From positions 744,001 through 808,000 of the forward strand of contig NZ_SADD01000001.1 in assembly GCF_004005565.1 (NCBI RefSeq): a stretch of 64,000 nt of DNA. The letters run 5' to 3'. The translations under genes were made by a program, and so were the position numbers. The first letter of the stretch is position 1; every line of letters starts with the position of its first letter. This document shows, piece after piece, positions 41,267-51,054 of this stretch. This DNA is from Lujinxingia sediminis. GTDB lineage: Bacteria > Myxococcota_A > Bradymonadia > Bradymonadales > Bradymonadaceae. The notes below the pieces were generated by a model that saw only the letters and a program-made list of their open reading frames with translations, did not search any database and was not told the DNA's origin.

Positions 41267-42079
41267 ATGGCCGAGCTGGATCGACTTCATCAGCGCCTTC
41301 TGGGGAAGGTGAAGACCGCGGCAAAGAACTTTGGCATCTTCGAAGACGGCGACCACATCCTGGTCTGCCTCTCCGGGGGAAAAGATTCTTATACGCTCCT
41401 CGATATGCTCATCGAGCTGCAGCGATCGAGCCCCTACACGCTCAAACTCACCGCCTTCCACCTCGACCAGAAGCAGCCCGGCTACCCCGAAGGTGTGCTC
41501 CGCGCCTACCTCGAGGAGCAGCCTGTCCCCTTCGAGATATGCGAGGAGGACACCTACTCTGTCGTCCAGGAGAAGTTGGCCCCTGACGCCACTCCCTGCT
41601 CTCTGTGCAGCCGCATGCGTCGTGGTATCATTTACCGCCGCGCCGAAGCCCTGGGATGCAACAAAATCGCTCTGGGCCACCACCGCGACGACAGCATTGA
41701 GACCCTCCTTCTCAACCTCTTCTACACCGGTCGCACCCAGGGCATGCCCGCCCAATTCACCACCGACGACGGCCGTTTTCGGGTCATCCGTCCCCTGATC
41801 CTTGCTGCCGAGGACGAGATCGCCACGTACGCCGGGCTGCGTGGCTTCCCCATCATTCCCTGCAATCTCTGCGGCTCCGTCGAGGGCAAGCGCAAGTTCG
41901 TCAAAGGCCTACTCAACGACCTTGAGACGACCATCCCCCACGTCCGCCACAGCCTCCTGGCAGCTATGGGCAACGTCAAACCCAGCCACCTCCTCGACAA
42001 GGACCTCCACTCTCTGGCGGAGGACGCCGCCGATCAAAGTCCTACCGGTGGGTGCGCGACCGAGCCCGCGCTCTTCTGA
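41267..42079 (+). CDS. ttcA: tRNA 2-thiocytidine synthase TtcA
   Basis: TtcA places sulfur on cytidine 32 of certain tRNAs, using ATP and an oxygen-sensitive 4Fe-4S cluster. The ATG at 41267, with GAGGTGAG upstream, gives 270 residues. Seen are the PP-loop SGGKDS at 36-41, a first CxxC at Cys111/Cys114 and a second at Cys199/Cys202, the three-to-four Cys set that holds the cluster, plus the GHHRDDSIETLLLNLFY block. A TTG start at 41201 would add 22 unrelated residues and is rejected. It depends on Fe-S assembly, for which the suf operon of this window is the obvious supplier. Confidence 0.95.
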   Translation: MAELDRLHQRLLGKVKTAAKNFGIFEDGDHILVCLSGGKDSYTLLDMLIELQRSSPYTLKLTAFHLDQKQPGYPEGVLRAYLEEQPVPFEICEEDTYSVVQEKLAPDATPCSLCSRMRRGIIYRRAEALGCNKIALGHHRDDSIETLLLNLFYTGRTQGMPAQFTTDDGRFRVIRPLILAAEDEIATYAGLRGFPIIPCNLCGSVEGKRKFVKGLLNDLETTIPHVRHSLLAAMGNVKPSHLLDKDLHSLAEDAADQSPTGGCATEPALF

Positions 42080-42254
42080 TCCCCCCTCGACCTCCCGAGC
42101 CATGCACGCATCACGGCCTGGATCGTGCTCACCTTCGCGTCGCATAAAACGGTACACGCAGCCACGACCTCCCACCGCCTCTAAGCCCGCTGCTGTGCAT
42201 CTCCCCCCCTTCGTAACGATCGTCGCCGGCCCACATCCCCGTCGACGCTCGCTG

Positions 42255-42269
42255 AGCCCGCAACGGGCT
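42255..42269 (+). repeat. Small hairpin in the MATE gene leader
   Basis: A 6-bp GC stem (42255-42260 with 42264-42269) with a CAA triloop immediately precedes the TGAGGAA ribosome-binding site of the transporter gene. The rest of the 203-bp gap 42080-42282 shows nothing I can name. Confidence 0.4.
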
Positions 42270-42282
42270 TTGAGGAATCCCG

Positions 42283-43758
42283 ATGGCACGCGCCTCCACC
42301 GTCGACACCACTGAGGGAAGCCTGGCCGGGCGCTCCGCCCAACTGGCCTGGCCGGCTGTCCTTCAGGCCATCCTCGCAAACTTCTACGCCTTCAACGACT
42401 TTGTCTTCGTGGGCATGTTGGGGGACGCGGCGGCCACCGCTGCGCTCTCCGCATGCTTCGCGCTGCTCATCCTCCACTTCACCTTCATCAAGGTCTTCCC
42501 CGTCGGCGCCACTGCGCTTATCGCCCAGGCCTTCGGCGCGCGTAAGCCCGAGCGCATCGGCGCGCTCTTTCGCAGCGCGGTCACCACCACCATGGGGCTC
42601 TCCTTGCTCATCGCGGTGGCAGGCGTTCTGGCGATGCCCTGGTTTGTGAGCCTGGCCAACGTCACACCGGAGGTGGGTCTTCACGTCGCCGATTACCTGC
42701 GAATCATTTACTGGGCCACGCCCACCTTCGCGCTGATGCTCGTTGTCGTCGGAGTCTTCCGCGCCTGCGGAGACACCCGCACCCCTCTTGTTCTGGAGAT
42801 AGGAAGCCTCCTGGTCAACATCGTCCTCAACTTCATCCTCGTGCTGGGCTGGGGGCCTATCCCCGCCATGGGCATTGAGGGCGCGGCGCTGGCCACCGCA
42901 TTGAGTCGAGGACTTCCCGGCATCGTCGGCCTCGGGATGATCCTGCGCGGCGACCTCGACTTCGACCCGATGGCCGGTGTGCGTGGACGTCTTGCCTGGC
43001 GCCCCGACCTCAACCTCTCCCGTCAGATGGCCGCCATCGGTATCTTCGAGGCTCTCTCCGGCCTGATCTACGGCGGCGTCTACCTGATGCTTAACCGGAT
43101 GGCCGGCGAACTGGGTTCGGCCGCTCAGGGCGGCCTGGGCGCAGGCTTAAGAGGCATCGAGTGGATCGGCTTCGCGTTTGGCAGCGGCTTCCTTACCGCC
43201 AGTATCTCTATCGTCGGCCAGAACGTCGGCGCCGGAAAAATGGACCGCGCATGGGGAGGTGCCTGGATCAGCGCGGGGCTCAGCGCCCTCTGCTGCCAGC
43301 TCGTCGGCCTTATCTTCATCCTCTTCCCCGAGTCCCTCTCGCGCATGGTCACCGACGACCTCGACACTCTGCGCTACGCCATGATCTACGTCTACTACAT
43401 CGGGTGGGTGATGTGGGCGGTCGGCTTTGAAATGTCGATGTTCGGCGCGATGGTCGGGGCAGGGCAGTCCCGCACGGCGCTGGCCGTCTCCGGCGGCTAC
43501 AACCTCGTGCGTATTCCCCTCGCTGCGGGCCTGCTCTTTGGCCTCGATAACCTCATCGACGGCGTGCGCTGGGTCACTCTCGGAGCTGCAGACGCCCCTG
43601 ACGTTGTCGGCCCCTTCGCTGCTCTGGTCTGGACCATTGGCCTGACGTCGGTCCTGAAAGCCATCACCTACGCCCTGATCTTGAGTGCCCGCTGGAGGGC
43701 ACTCAAGCGCTCCCAGACCACCCCCCGCGTCCGTGGTGCGCGCAGCGTGCGAATGTGA
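42283..43758 (+). CDS. MATE family multidrug/metabolite exporter
   Basis: A 491-residue membrane protein with about twelve hydrophobic segments arranged in two similar halves, as in MATE (NorM/DinF) cation-coupled exporters. Family features include the early AWPAVLQAILANFYAFNDFVFVG-type TM1 region, GATALIAQAFGAR in TM2, the VVGVFRACGDTRTP loop and, in the second half, SIVGQNVGAGKMDRA. It probably exports organic cations or drugs in exchange for H+ or Na+. The substrate cannot be inferred. It appears to be an independent gene with TGAGGAA as ribosome-binding site. Confidence 0.9.
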   Translation: MARASTVDTTEGSLAGRSAQLAWPAVLQAILANFYAFNDFVFVGMLGDAAATAALSACFALLILHFTFIKVFPVGATALIAQAFGARKPERIGALFRSAVTTTMGLSLLIAVAGVLAMPWFVSLANVTPEVGLHVADYLRIIYWATPTFALMLVVVGVFRACGDTRTPLVLEIGSLLVNIVLNFILVLGWGPIPAMGIEGAALATALSRGLPGIVGLGMILRGDLDFDPMAGVRGRLAWRPDLNLSRQMAAIGIFEALSGLIYGGVYLMLNRMAGELGSAAQGGLGAGLRGIEWIGFAFGSGFLTASISIVGQNVGAGKMDRAWGGAWISAGLSALCCQLVGLIFILFPESLSRMVTDDLDTLRYAMIYVYYIGWVMWAVGFEMSMFGAMVGAGQSRTALAVSGGYNLVRIPLAAGLLFGLDNLIDGVRWVTLGAADAPDVVGPFAALVWTIGLTSVLKAITYALILSARWRALKRSQTTPRVRGARSVRM

Positions 43759-43820
43759 TAGAAGGGCGCGCAATGTTTGAACATCACTGACCACCACATA
43801 GCATCGGGCAGAGGTAGTTG

Positions 43821-44786
43821 ATGAAACCAGCGGTATTGATGGCGCACCCGCGCCATTTTACGATCAAAGGCGGCGCAAACCCCCATACGCGCAACAAGGA
43901 CAAATCCCTCAAAGAGGTCGACCCCACGCTGGCCCTGGAGCAGTGGAACACCTACGTCGACCAGCTCGTGGAGTGCGGCCTCGACGTCTACGTTATCGAC
44001 CCCACCCCCGAGCTCACCGGCATGGTCTTTACCGCCAACGCCGGCTTCATCTACGGCCTGCACGACACCAGGCCCTCTCCCCAGAAGACCTTCTTCCCCT
44101 CCCACTTCATGGTGGAGCACCGCATGGGCGAGACCGAGCGTTTCGCCGACTTCTTCACCAATTTTGGACTGCAAGTCAGCGACATACCCGAGCAATGGCG
44201 CTGGGAAGGGGAGGCCGACGCCTTTCCTGTCCTCAAAGGCGCAGATCAGACCTGGATTTTCACCCACGGCTTCCGCTCTGACTCCGAGGTCGGCGACTGG
44301 CTGGAGAGCGGTCTGCTCAATGAAGACGTCGTCTCCCTGACGCTGAGCGACGAGCGCTACTACCACGGCGACACCGCCATCTGTGACCTGGGTGACCACG
44401 TTCTCGTCTACCTCGACGCCCTCGAACCGGTATCCCGCGAGCGCATCAAAGAAGTCCTGGGCGAGCGCCTCGTCGAAATTGAGGAAAAGGACGCCAGGGC
44501 CTTCCTCGGAAACTCGTTCTACGTCGAAGTCGAGGAGCGACGTCTGCTCTTTGTCCCGGCCGGCGTCCGCAAGAAGACCCAGAAGGCCATCGAGAAGCTC
44601 GGTGTGGAGGTCATCGAGATCGACGTCTCCGAGTTCTTCGGCAAGGGCGGAGGCGGGCCCAAGTGCATGATCTTCAACCTCGGTGTTTGCGATCCGGCCG
44701 AAGCTGGCCTCACCGAGGAGCAGAGTGCTTTCCGTCACGCCCGCCACATCAACAGTCTGCGCAGTCGCCGCGGTCGCATCCGCTGA
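43821..44786 (+). CDS. Dimethylargininase / amidinotransferase-superfamily hydrolase
   Basis: A 321-residue member of the guanidine-modifying superfamily. The catalytic set appears intact: Glu129 region in WEGEADAF, His182 in the HGDT motif and the nucleophile Cys282 in GGGGPKC. The N-terminal signature MVFTANAGFI (68-77) is typical of N-dimethylarginine dimethylaminohydrolase-like proteins. Such enzymes turn methylated arginine into citrulline plus methylamine, but related branches act on arginine, ornithine or other guanidines, so the substrate is open. An AGAGG ribosome-binding site precedes the ATG at 43821. It is convergent with the glyoxalase-fold gene. Confidence 0.85.
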   Translation: MKPAVLMAHPRHFTIKGGANPHTRNKDKSLKEVDPTLALEQWNTYVDQLVECGLDVYVIDPTPELTGMVFTANAGFIYGLHDTRPSPQKTFFPSHFMVEHRMGETERFADFFTNFGLQVSDIPEQWRWEGEADAFPVLKGADQTWIFTHGFRSDSEVGDWLESGLLNEDVVSLTLSDERYYHGDTAICDLGDHVLVYLDALEPVSRERIKEVLGERLVEIEEKDARAFLGNSFYVEVEERRLLFVPAGVRKKTQKAIEKLGVEVIEIDVSEFFGKGGGGPKCMIFNLGVCDPAEAGLTEEQSAFRHARHINSLRSRRGRIR

Positions 44787-44795
44787 TCCTCGCGT

Positions 44796-45182
44796 TCACC
44801 CCTCGGGGGCAGGGTGGGGGTAATGGCTCACCGCGACCCGGTTGCCCTCCGGGTCGCGGGCATAGAGCGAATACGTGCTCTCGTCTTCCACCTCACTCCC
44901 CATCGACTTCAGGCGGCGTCGTAACGACTCGCGCTCTTCAACAGCGATCGCAAACGCCAACCAAAAGGGGCCTGCTCCCACGCCCTCAACCTGCGGACGC
45001 TCATCGCGCGTATGTTCCACCATGAGTACCCCCGGGTTGAGATCGAGCCAGACCGAGCGCAGCGTACCTTCCTCATTGCGGTGACGTGTCAGCTCCCGCA
45101 GCCCGAAGGCTTCGCAATAGAATCGCGCCACCTCCTCGACCTCGCGTGCTCCCAGGGCGATATGATGCAATCCGGGGTTCAT
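44796..45182 (-). CDS. VOC (glyoxalase/bleomycin-resistance fold) protein
   Basis: A 128-residue single VOC module. It begins NPGLHHIALGAREVEEVARF, with the metal-ligand His in the first strand, and ends with YSLYARDPEGNRVAVSHYP, the usual glyoxalase-like C-terminal strand followed by a tyrosine/proline motif. These small dimeric metalloproteins include glyoxalase I, dioxygenases and antibiotic-binding proteins. The sequence does not resolve which applies. The convergent neighbour gene ends only nine bases away. Confidence 0.85.
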   Translation of the reverse strand: MNPGLHHIALGAREVEEVARFYCEAFGLRELTRHRNEEGTLRSVWLDLNPGVLMVEHTRDERPQVEGVGAGPFWLAFAIAVEERESLRRRLKSMGSEVEDESTYSLYARDPEGNRVAVSHYPHPAPEG

Positions 45183-45334
45183 CTCTCCTCCAACCTTAAA
45201 GTGGCCCCGAGCGTGACACAGCCTGGCGGCAACCGGAAGAATTTCGAGCTTGCTCCACCCTGTGGTACATCGGGTGGTGAAGTAGCGCGACGAGTGTTTC
45301 GTGGCGTGTGAGCGGTGACGATGGTGAGCGAGTG

Positions 45335-47545
45335 ATGATCAAGGTGCACCTTTTCCGAAAGTCGACCCGAGGCCTGACCCTGGCGCTGAGTGCCCTTATC
45401 CTCAGTGGGGCACTCGGCTGCAAGACCACACGCAGCAGCACGACCCTGGAGCAGGAACCGCCCATCGTGGCCCAGTCCCCCGAGGTCCAGGCGGAGTTCG
45501 AGGACGCGGTGGCTCTTCTCAACGCTGGCGACTACGAAGACGCGGCCGAACGTCTGCGTCTTCTGCAGGCGGAGAACGCCGACGATCGCATCGCTCAGGT
45601 GGCCGAACTCTATATCGCGCGCGCGCTCATCGGCGACATTGATGCGCGCTTCGAAGCGATGGAAAAGGGGCAGTGGCAAGCCCTCTCTCCCGAGGTCGAA
45701 CATCTGCTGACACCGCTGGCATCGTCCTCCTCGGTGGATGAACGTGTGCGCTTTGGCGCGGCCGCCTATCTGGCGTTGAGCCAGGCCCTCAACGCGCAAT
45801 CCGTGCAGGTCGCCGCAACCTTGCGCGCCTACCCCGGCCCCTCCATCAGCCCGGCGATCCTCGAGAAAGACCGTACCTGGGTCTGGCCGCTTATCGCCGA
45901 GGGGCTTCAGCAGGCCCAACGCCCTGTCGAAGCGATCGAGGCCTGGGCGCGAACCTTCGAGGCCCTTAAGCCCGGGCCTGGAGCCGAGGCAGAACAGCTA
46001 CTTACGGCCCCGTCTTCTGGCGCTGTGGGCGGTACCGACGAGTCTTCCCGCAACGACGCCGGCGCAGCCCAGGTCCAGACCTACGCCGGGGGGGATGAGA
46101 ATCTGGAGTTTGGCGACGGCCAGTCGCTTCTTCCGGGGCAAGTGATGGCTGTCTCACGTGCCTTCGACGCCGCCGACACCTTAAGCGATCGCCAGGCCGC
46201 CGACCTCCTCAATGCCGAACGCCCCTTTGTGCGAGCCCTGGCCACCTGGGCTTACGTGCGCCGGGAGGCCCGCCAGGGCATCGACGAGCGCGAGCAGGAA
46301 GCCCTCCTGGAGATCTTCAACGAGAACGCCCCTTATTTCCTTGAGATGGGTGTCGCCAGTCGCGCCGCCGAACTCTCCATGACCATCGCTTCCTTAAGCG
46401 AGGCGCGGCGCCTGGTCGTCGGCGCGCTCCTTCCCCTGAGTGGTCCTAACCGCGCTGTGGGTTACCGCGCACTCTCAGGCATGCTCATCGCCCAGCAGTC
46501 TTTTCACGTTGCCGGTGAGCCTGCCGTGACTCTGATCATTGAAGACAGCGCCGCGGACCCTGCCGCAGCCCTCCAGCGTCTGGTCGACCTCGGTGCGCTC
46601 GCCATCGTCGGCCCCCTCGACGGGCGCATCGCCGCTGAGCTTCGAGAGCCTGCCGCCAACGCCGGCGTCTCCATGATCGCGCTTGCCCCCGAGGCCATCG
46701 AAGGAGGCGGAGAAGAGCGCACCTCCTTGCTCTTCCGCAACTTCCTCAGCGCCACCTCTGAAGCTCGCGCCATGGCCACGCTCTCGTTTGAGCAGCTTCA
46801 TGACCGCCGCGCTGCGATTGTCTTTCCTGACATGGGCTACGGCCGAGTGATGGCGCAGGCTTTCGCCCACGAGTTCCGCGCCCGCGGCGGGCAGATTGTC
46901 GCCGAGGTCTCCTACGACCGCTCCAGCTCCAACTTTGTCGACACCGCAAAGGCCGTCGCCCGTGCCAACCCCGATGCGATCTTCATCCCGGACTCCGGCA
47001 GCAAGATTGCCCAGCTCAGCGCCTTCATGGCCCAGGAGAACATCTGGGGCCATGCCCCCGATAAACGACCCTCGGCCCGTGCTCAGCGTACCTACGTGCA
47101 CTACCTGGGTACCAGCCTCTGGCAGGACCCCATCGTCACTCGCCAGGCCGCAAGCTACGTGGAGGGCGCGCTTATCCCGGCCTGGTATTCCGCGACCTTT
47201 GATGACGCCGACACCAGGCAGTTCAGCGCGGGCTTCGAGGCCGTCTACGAGCGGAGGGCCGACTACTTCGAGGCCTTTGCCTACGACTCGGTCCAACGTC
47301 TTCGTGAGCTGATGGTCGAGCGCGGTGTGGGGCGCGCCGAGACTCTGGCGAGCTCGCTCCACACAAATGAGTGGGCGAGTGGCGCCACCGGGCGCTACCG
47401 CTTCGATGATCGGGGTGAACCGGTGCGAGAGCTGCGGATGCTTCAGGTCAAGTCCGGAGAGTGGGCAGCGTTTGAGCGCAGCATCATGACTCCGCTCCAT
47501 CGTCCCTCCAGCCCGACCCCCGACGCCAACGGGAGCGCGCCGTGA
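45335..47545 (+). CDS. LpoA-like lipoprotein with periplasmic-binding-protein domain
   Basis: A 736-residue lipoprotein with lipobox SGALGC and lipidation at Cys29. Residues 50-340 are helical and TPR-like (LLNAGDYEDAAERLRLLQAE). From about 358 (VVGALLPLSGPNRAVGYRAL) to the end the sequence matches the type I periplasmic-binding fold used by branched-chain amino acid receptors. This TPR plus binding-fold order is that of LpoA, the outer-membrane activator of the peptidoglycan synthase PBP1A, so I predict a cell-wall role. It overlaps the next gene by four bases and leads an envelope gene cluster. The start at ATG 45335 is preferred over an in-frame codon at 45308. Confidence 0.85.
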   Translation: MIKVHLFRKSTRGLTLALSALILSGALGCKTTRSSTTLEQEPPIVAQSPEVQAEFEDAVALLNAGDYEDAAERLRLLQAENADDRIAQVAELYIARALIGDIDARFEAMEKGQWQALSPEVEHLLTPLASSSSVDERVRFGAAAYLALSQALNAQSVQVAATLRAYPGPSISPAILEKDRTWVWPLIAEGLQQAQRPVEAIEAWARTFEALKPGPGAEAEQLLTAPSSGAVGGTDESSRNDAGAAQVQTYAGGDENLEFGDGQSLLPGQVMAVSRAFDAADTLSDRQAADLLNAERPFVRALATWAYVRREARQGIDEREQEALLEIFNENAPYFLEMGVASRAAELSMTIASLSEARRLVVGALLPLSGPNRAVGYRALSGMLIAQQSFHVAGEPAVTLIIEDSAADPAAALQRLVDLGALAIVGPLDGRIAAELREPAANAGVSMIALAPEAIEGGGEERTSLLFRNFLSATSEARAMATLSFEQLHDRRAAIVFPDMGYGRVMAQAFAHEFRARGGQIVAEVSYDRSSSNFVDTAKAVARANPDAIFIPDSGSKIAQLSAFMAQENIWGHAPDKRPSARAQRTYVHYLGTSLWQDPIVTRQAASYVEGALIPAWYSATFDDADTRQFSAGFEAVYERRADYFEAFAYDSVQRLRELMVERGVGRAETLASSLHTNEWASGATGRYRFDDRGEPVRELRMLQVKSGEWAAFERSIMTPLHRPSSPTPDANGSAP

Positions 47546-48774
47546 CCTTCGCGCCATTCCGCGTCGCAAACCTCCTGGTGGGGCTGGGCGTCGTGCTGCT
47601 GGCGTTGTCCGCGTCTCCCTCCCCGCTGCACGCTCAGCCCTTACCGGATCGCGCGCCGGCCTCAGATGCGCCTCAAGGTACCGAGCCTTCCCTGGCTCCC
47701 GCCGACACCATCGGCCCCGAGTCGCAGCGTGGGAAGTCTCTGGAGGGGCGAACCCGCGAAGAACTTGAAGCTCAGGGGTTTGAGTTTGTAAGCACCGTCG
47801 AGCAGCGCCGCCGTGCCCACGCCACGCTCCTTGCCGCAAGCGCCGGGTTGATCCTTCACGGAGTAGGGCACTGGCACCTCAAGGAGCCCTCCACCGCATA
47901 CTTCTTAGCCGGCGCCGAACTCGTAGGCCTCACCACCATCGCCGGTGGCATCGTCCTCAACCTTCGCCCCACGGGCAACGCTCGGCTTGACCAGTTTAGC
48001 AACGAACTTCTCTTTCTCGGAATCGCCACTCTCGGAAGCTCCTGGTTCATCGATGTGCTCGGGACGGCCTTTCACGACGAGCTCGGCGTTCCTTCCTCCA
48101 CGCGCCGCGATCATGGCCTGGGGCTGCATCTCGGCTACGAGTACATCCGTCCCGACAACTTGAGCATGCGCCACGTCGCTGCCGCTCAGGCCTACTGGCG
48201 CCGTCGCAATTACGACCTCGACCTGCGCGTCGCCCAGGAGCTTGGTCTGGGCATGTCCGACTATAAGCTGCGCGGGGTTTGGCGACCCTGGGTGGCCGCA
48301 GCCGCCCAGACCAGCGTAGGCGTCGCCCTTCAGAGCGGCCTCGTCCAGTATCGCCTCGATCTTCCCTACGAGCGTGCCCGCGTCGCGTTGAGCGCTGTGG
48401 GCACCATCAACCTCGGGAGGCTCTTTCCCCACCTCGATCAGATGACCCTCTCGGCGGAGGCTGGTCTGGCGGTACGTACCTTTCGTTTCGCCCCGGGGAG
48501 CGCTGGCGCCTCCGGTACCGAGGGCTGGCGCTGGGGAGGGTGGGGCGTGCCCCTTAAAGTCGAGCTCGGCCTGAACCTCACCGAGGAGCTTCGCTTCCTG
48601 GCCGCGTTGGAGCGAGGGCAGGGCGACTGGATACTCACCTCCAACTCCCGCATCGGCGTGCCCGTATTTCACATCCTCTACCGCAGCGCTCGCCGCCTCG
48701 ACCTGCGTTTCTTCGCCGCCTTCGGCGACGGTGTCAGCGCCGGCGCCGGTCTGGCCTTCTGGCTGGGGGAATAA
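47542..48774 (+). CDS. Envelope protein of unknown function, signal peptide and barrel-like C-terminus
   Basis: A 410-residue protein with a GTG start overlapping the LpoA-like gene stop (GTGA). A classical signal peptide ends near ALSASPSPLHA. A Pro/Ala-rich linker is followed by two hydrophobic segments (about 95-135 and 150-175). After that, the C-terminal 220 residues alternate polar and hydrophobic residues with many aromatic strand ends (DLDLRVAQELGLGMSDY, YRLDLPYERARVALSAVG), suggesting an outer-membrane-like beta structure. I do not recognise the family. Its tight coupling to the LpoA-like lipoprotein suggests a joint envelope function. Confidence 0.75.
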   Translation: MTFAPFRVANLLVGLGVVLLALSASPSPLHAQPLPDRAPASDAPQGTEPSLAPADTIGPESQRGKSLEGRTREELEAQGFEFVSTVEQRRRAHATLLAASAGLILHGVGHWHLKEPSTAYFLAGAELVGLTTIAGGIVLNLRPTGNARLDQFSNELLFLGIATLGSSWFIDVLGTAFHDELGVPSSTRRDHGLGLHLGYEYIRPDNLSMRHVAAAQAYWRRRNYDLDLRVAQELGLGMSDYKLRGVWRPWVAAAAQTSVGVALQSGLVQYRLDLPYERARVALSAVGTINLGRLFPHLDQMTLSAEAGLAVRTFRFAPGSAGASGTEGWRWGGWGVPLKVELGLNLTEELRFLAALERGQGDWILTSNSRIGVPVFHILYRSARRLDLRFFAAFGDGVSAGAGLAFWLGE

Positions 48775-48849
48775 AGAGCAGGGGGGGCCGCGCTTTCAAG
48801 CGCGTTGCCAGTGCTCCGGCGCTCGTGATACCCCGGTTATTCCTGTAGT

Positions 48850-48865
48850 TGGCACCTGTACCGCT
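48850..48865 (+). promoter_or_regulatory. Candidate sigma-54-like promoter upstream of tolQ
   Basis: TGGCAC at 48850-48855 is followed at the correct spacing by CCGCT at 48861-48865. This gives GG and GC dinucleotides exactly 12 bases apart (48851 and 48863), as in sigma-54 promoters, about 66 bp upstream of the tolQ start. The TT of the -12 element is replaced by CC. The preceding hairpin at 48789-48804 (CGCGCTT arms) could end the upstream message. This is a pattern match only. Confidence 0.35.
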
Positions 48866-48930
48866 TGAACCTCGACCGCGTCGGGTGCCCCACCACTTCA
48901 GCAACCCTATCTGTTCGCGAGGAGCGTCGC

Positions 48931-49662
48931 ATGCTCGCAAACCTCCTGTCGTCGCCCCTTCTTGCCGAAGCCGCCGGCTCGCACATCAGCGTCATCGAGA
49001 TCGTGATGGATGCTGACGCCGTCGTCACCGCCATCCTGATTCTTCTGGCGGTGCTCAGCGTCATCTCCTGGTACATCATCGGCTACAAGGCTCTCTACTT
49101 CCGCCGCGCACAGGCCGAATCCCAGGACTTCATGGACGTCTTCTGGCAGTCCAAACGCCTCGACGCCATCTACCAGTCCTCCGAAGAGTTCCCCCGTGCC
49201 CCGGTCAGTCGCGTCTTCAAGGCGGGCTACATTGAGCTCTCCAAGCTCAAAGGAACCGGGGAGGGCGCCGGCGCCGAATCCATGCGCCAGCAGCTCGGAG
49301 ATATCGAGAACGTCGAGCGCTCTCTGCGCCGCGCTTCCCGTACCGAGATGACTGAGCTGGAGAAACTTGTCCCCTTCCTCGCCACCGTCGGTTCGACCTC
49401 ACCCTTCATCGGCCTCTTCGGCACGGTTTGGGGCATTATGGTTGCCTTCCTTAACATCAGCGCTTCCGGCGCAGCCGGCATCGACGTGGTAGGCCAGCCC
49501 ATCGCCGAGGCTCTCATCGTCACCGCCATGGGCCTCTTCGCGGCCATTCCGGCCGTCGTCGCCTACAACTTGTTCGTTAACAAGATCAAAGTCTTAGGGG
49601 GCGAGATGGATAACTTCTCCTCGGACTTCCTCAACATCGTCAAGCGCCACTTCTTCAAGTAA
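48931..49662 (+). CDS. tolQ: Tol-Pal proton channel subunit TolQ
   Basis: A 243-residue MotA/TolQ/ExbB-family inner-membrane protein. A first hydrophobic segment (about 30-50: AVVTAILILLAVLSVISWYI) is followed by a long cytoplasmic loop. Two further helices contain the family signature LVPFLATVGSTSPFIGLFGT and the proton-path segment ALIVTAMGLFAAIPAVVAYN. With TolR it forms the proton-driven motor that energises TolA to hold the outer membrane during division. GAGGAG lies before the ATG at 48931; an upstream in-frame start at 48865 is not needed. TolR follows 21 bp downstream. Confidence 0.95.
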   Translation: MLANLLSSPLLAEAAGSHISVIEIVMDADAVVTAILILLAVLSVISWYIIGYKALYFRRAQAESQDFMDVFWQSKRLDAIYQSSEEFPRAPVSRVFKAGYIELSKLKGTGEGAGAESMRQQLGDIENVERSLRRASRTEMTELEKLVPFLATVGSTSPFIGLFGTVWGIMVAFLNISASGAAGIDVVGQPIAEALIVTAMGLFAAIPAVVAYNLFVNKIKVLGGEMDNFSSDFLNIVKRHFFK

Positions 49663-49683
49663 TCCGCGTCCCAGGGATAGCCC

Positions 49684-50186
<503 letters not shown>

Positions 50187-50187
<1 letters not shown>

Positions 50188-51038
50188 TGACGTCGACCCC
50201 GATAAAACCAGCCTCGCCCCAACAGGGCGGGGGAGCGTTTGAGATCGGCGCGGGCATTGCGCTTACCCTGGCGCTTCACGGCATCATCGCGCTCAGCGTC
50301 TGGTGGGCCTCCACGTTGGCTCCCGAGGAGCCGGAGCAGCTTGAACTGGTCTTCGACAGGGTCGAACTTCTGGCCCTGGGCGAAGAGCGGCCCGAGGCGG
50401 CGTTGCCTCGAATGGCCAACCCTGAGCCGCCGCCACCGGCGCCCGATGAGGCTGTCGTGGTCCCGGATCCCGAGCCCCAACCCGATGAGAACCAGGTCAA
50501 CCTCCAGGCTCAGCGCCACGAAGAGGAGCAGGAACGCCAGCGTCAACGCGACGAAGAGGAGCGCCGCCGAGAGCAGGAAGAGCGCGAACGCCGTCGCAAA
50601 GCAGCGCTGAGCGCCCTGAGCAACCCCGACCGCCCCTACAACGACGACGCCCCCGAGGGCAGCCCCGATGGGGTCGCCGGCGGCACCGTCTCCGATGCGG
50701 CCATGGCCAACATGATGGGTACCTACCAGGCGCGCCTCCTCCAGGAGATCCTTCGCGCATGGACCGTCCCCACCACCCTGGGCGACGCCGAGCTCGCCCA
50801 ACTCGCCGGCAGTGTCCGCGTCTTTGTTCGCCTCTCCGAAGGCGGCAAAATCGTCAGCCACACCTTCCGCGCCCGCAGCGGTAATGAGCAGTTTGACGCG
50901 AGCATCGACCGCGCCATCCGCCAGTTTCATGTCCAGTTCGGCGGCCGTACCTTGCCGCTCCCTGACAATGAAGATGTTCGACGTGAGGTGCTCCGCGAGG
51001 GGCTCTTGCTGACGCGGTGGGATTCCACCGCACGATGA
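50187..51038 (+). CDS. tolA: TolA/TonB-family energy transducer
   Basis: A 283-residue protein in the TolA position. A single N-terminal membrane helix spans about 21-40 (GAGIALTLALHGIIALSVWW). It is followed by a Pro/Glu region (60-110), a strongly charged Arg/Glu coiled coil (about 110-145) and a C-terminal TonB/TolA-like domain from about 175. It would span the periplasm and connect the TolQR motor to Pal/TolB. Whether the C-terminal domain is truly TolA or TonB cannot be settled by eye; gene order favours TolA. The ATG at 50187 overlaps the tolR stop (TGATG). Confidence 0.87.
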
Positions 51039-51054
51039 CCTCGACAAGGAATTG

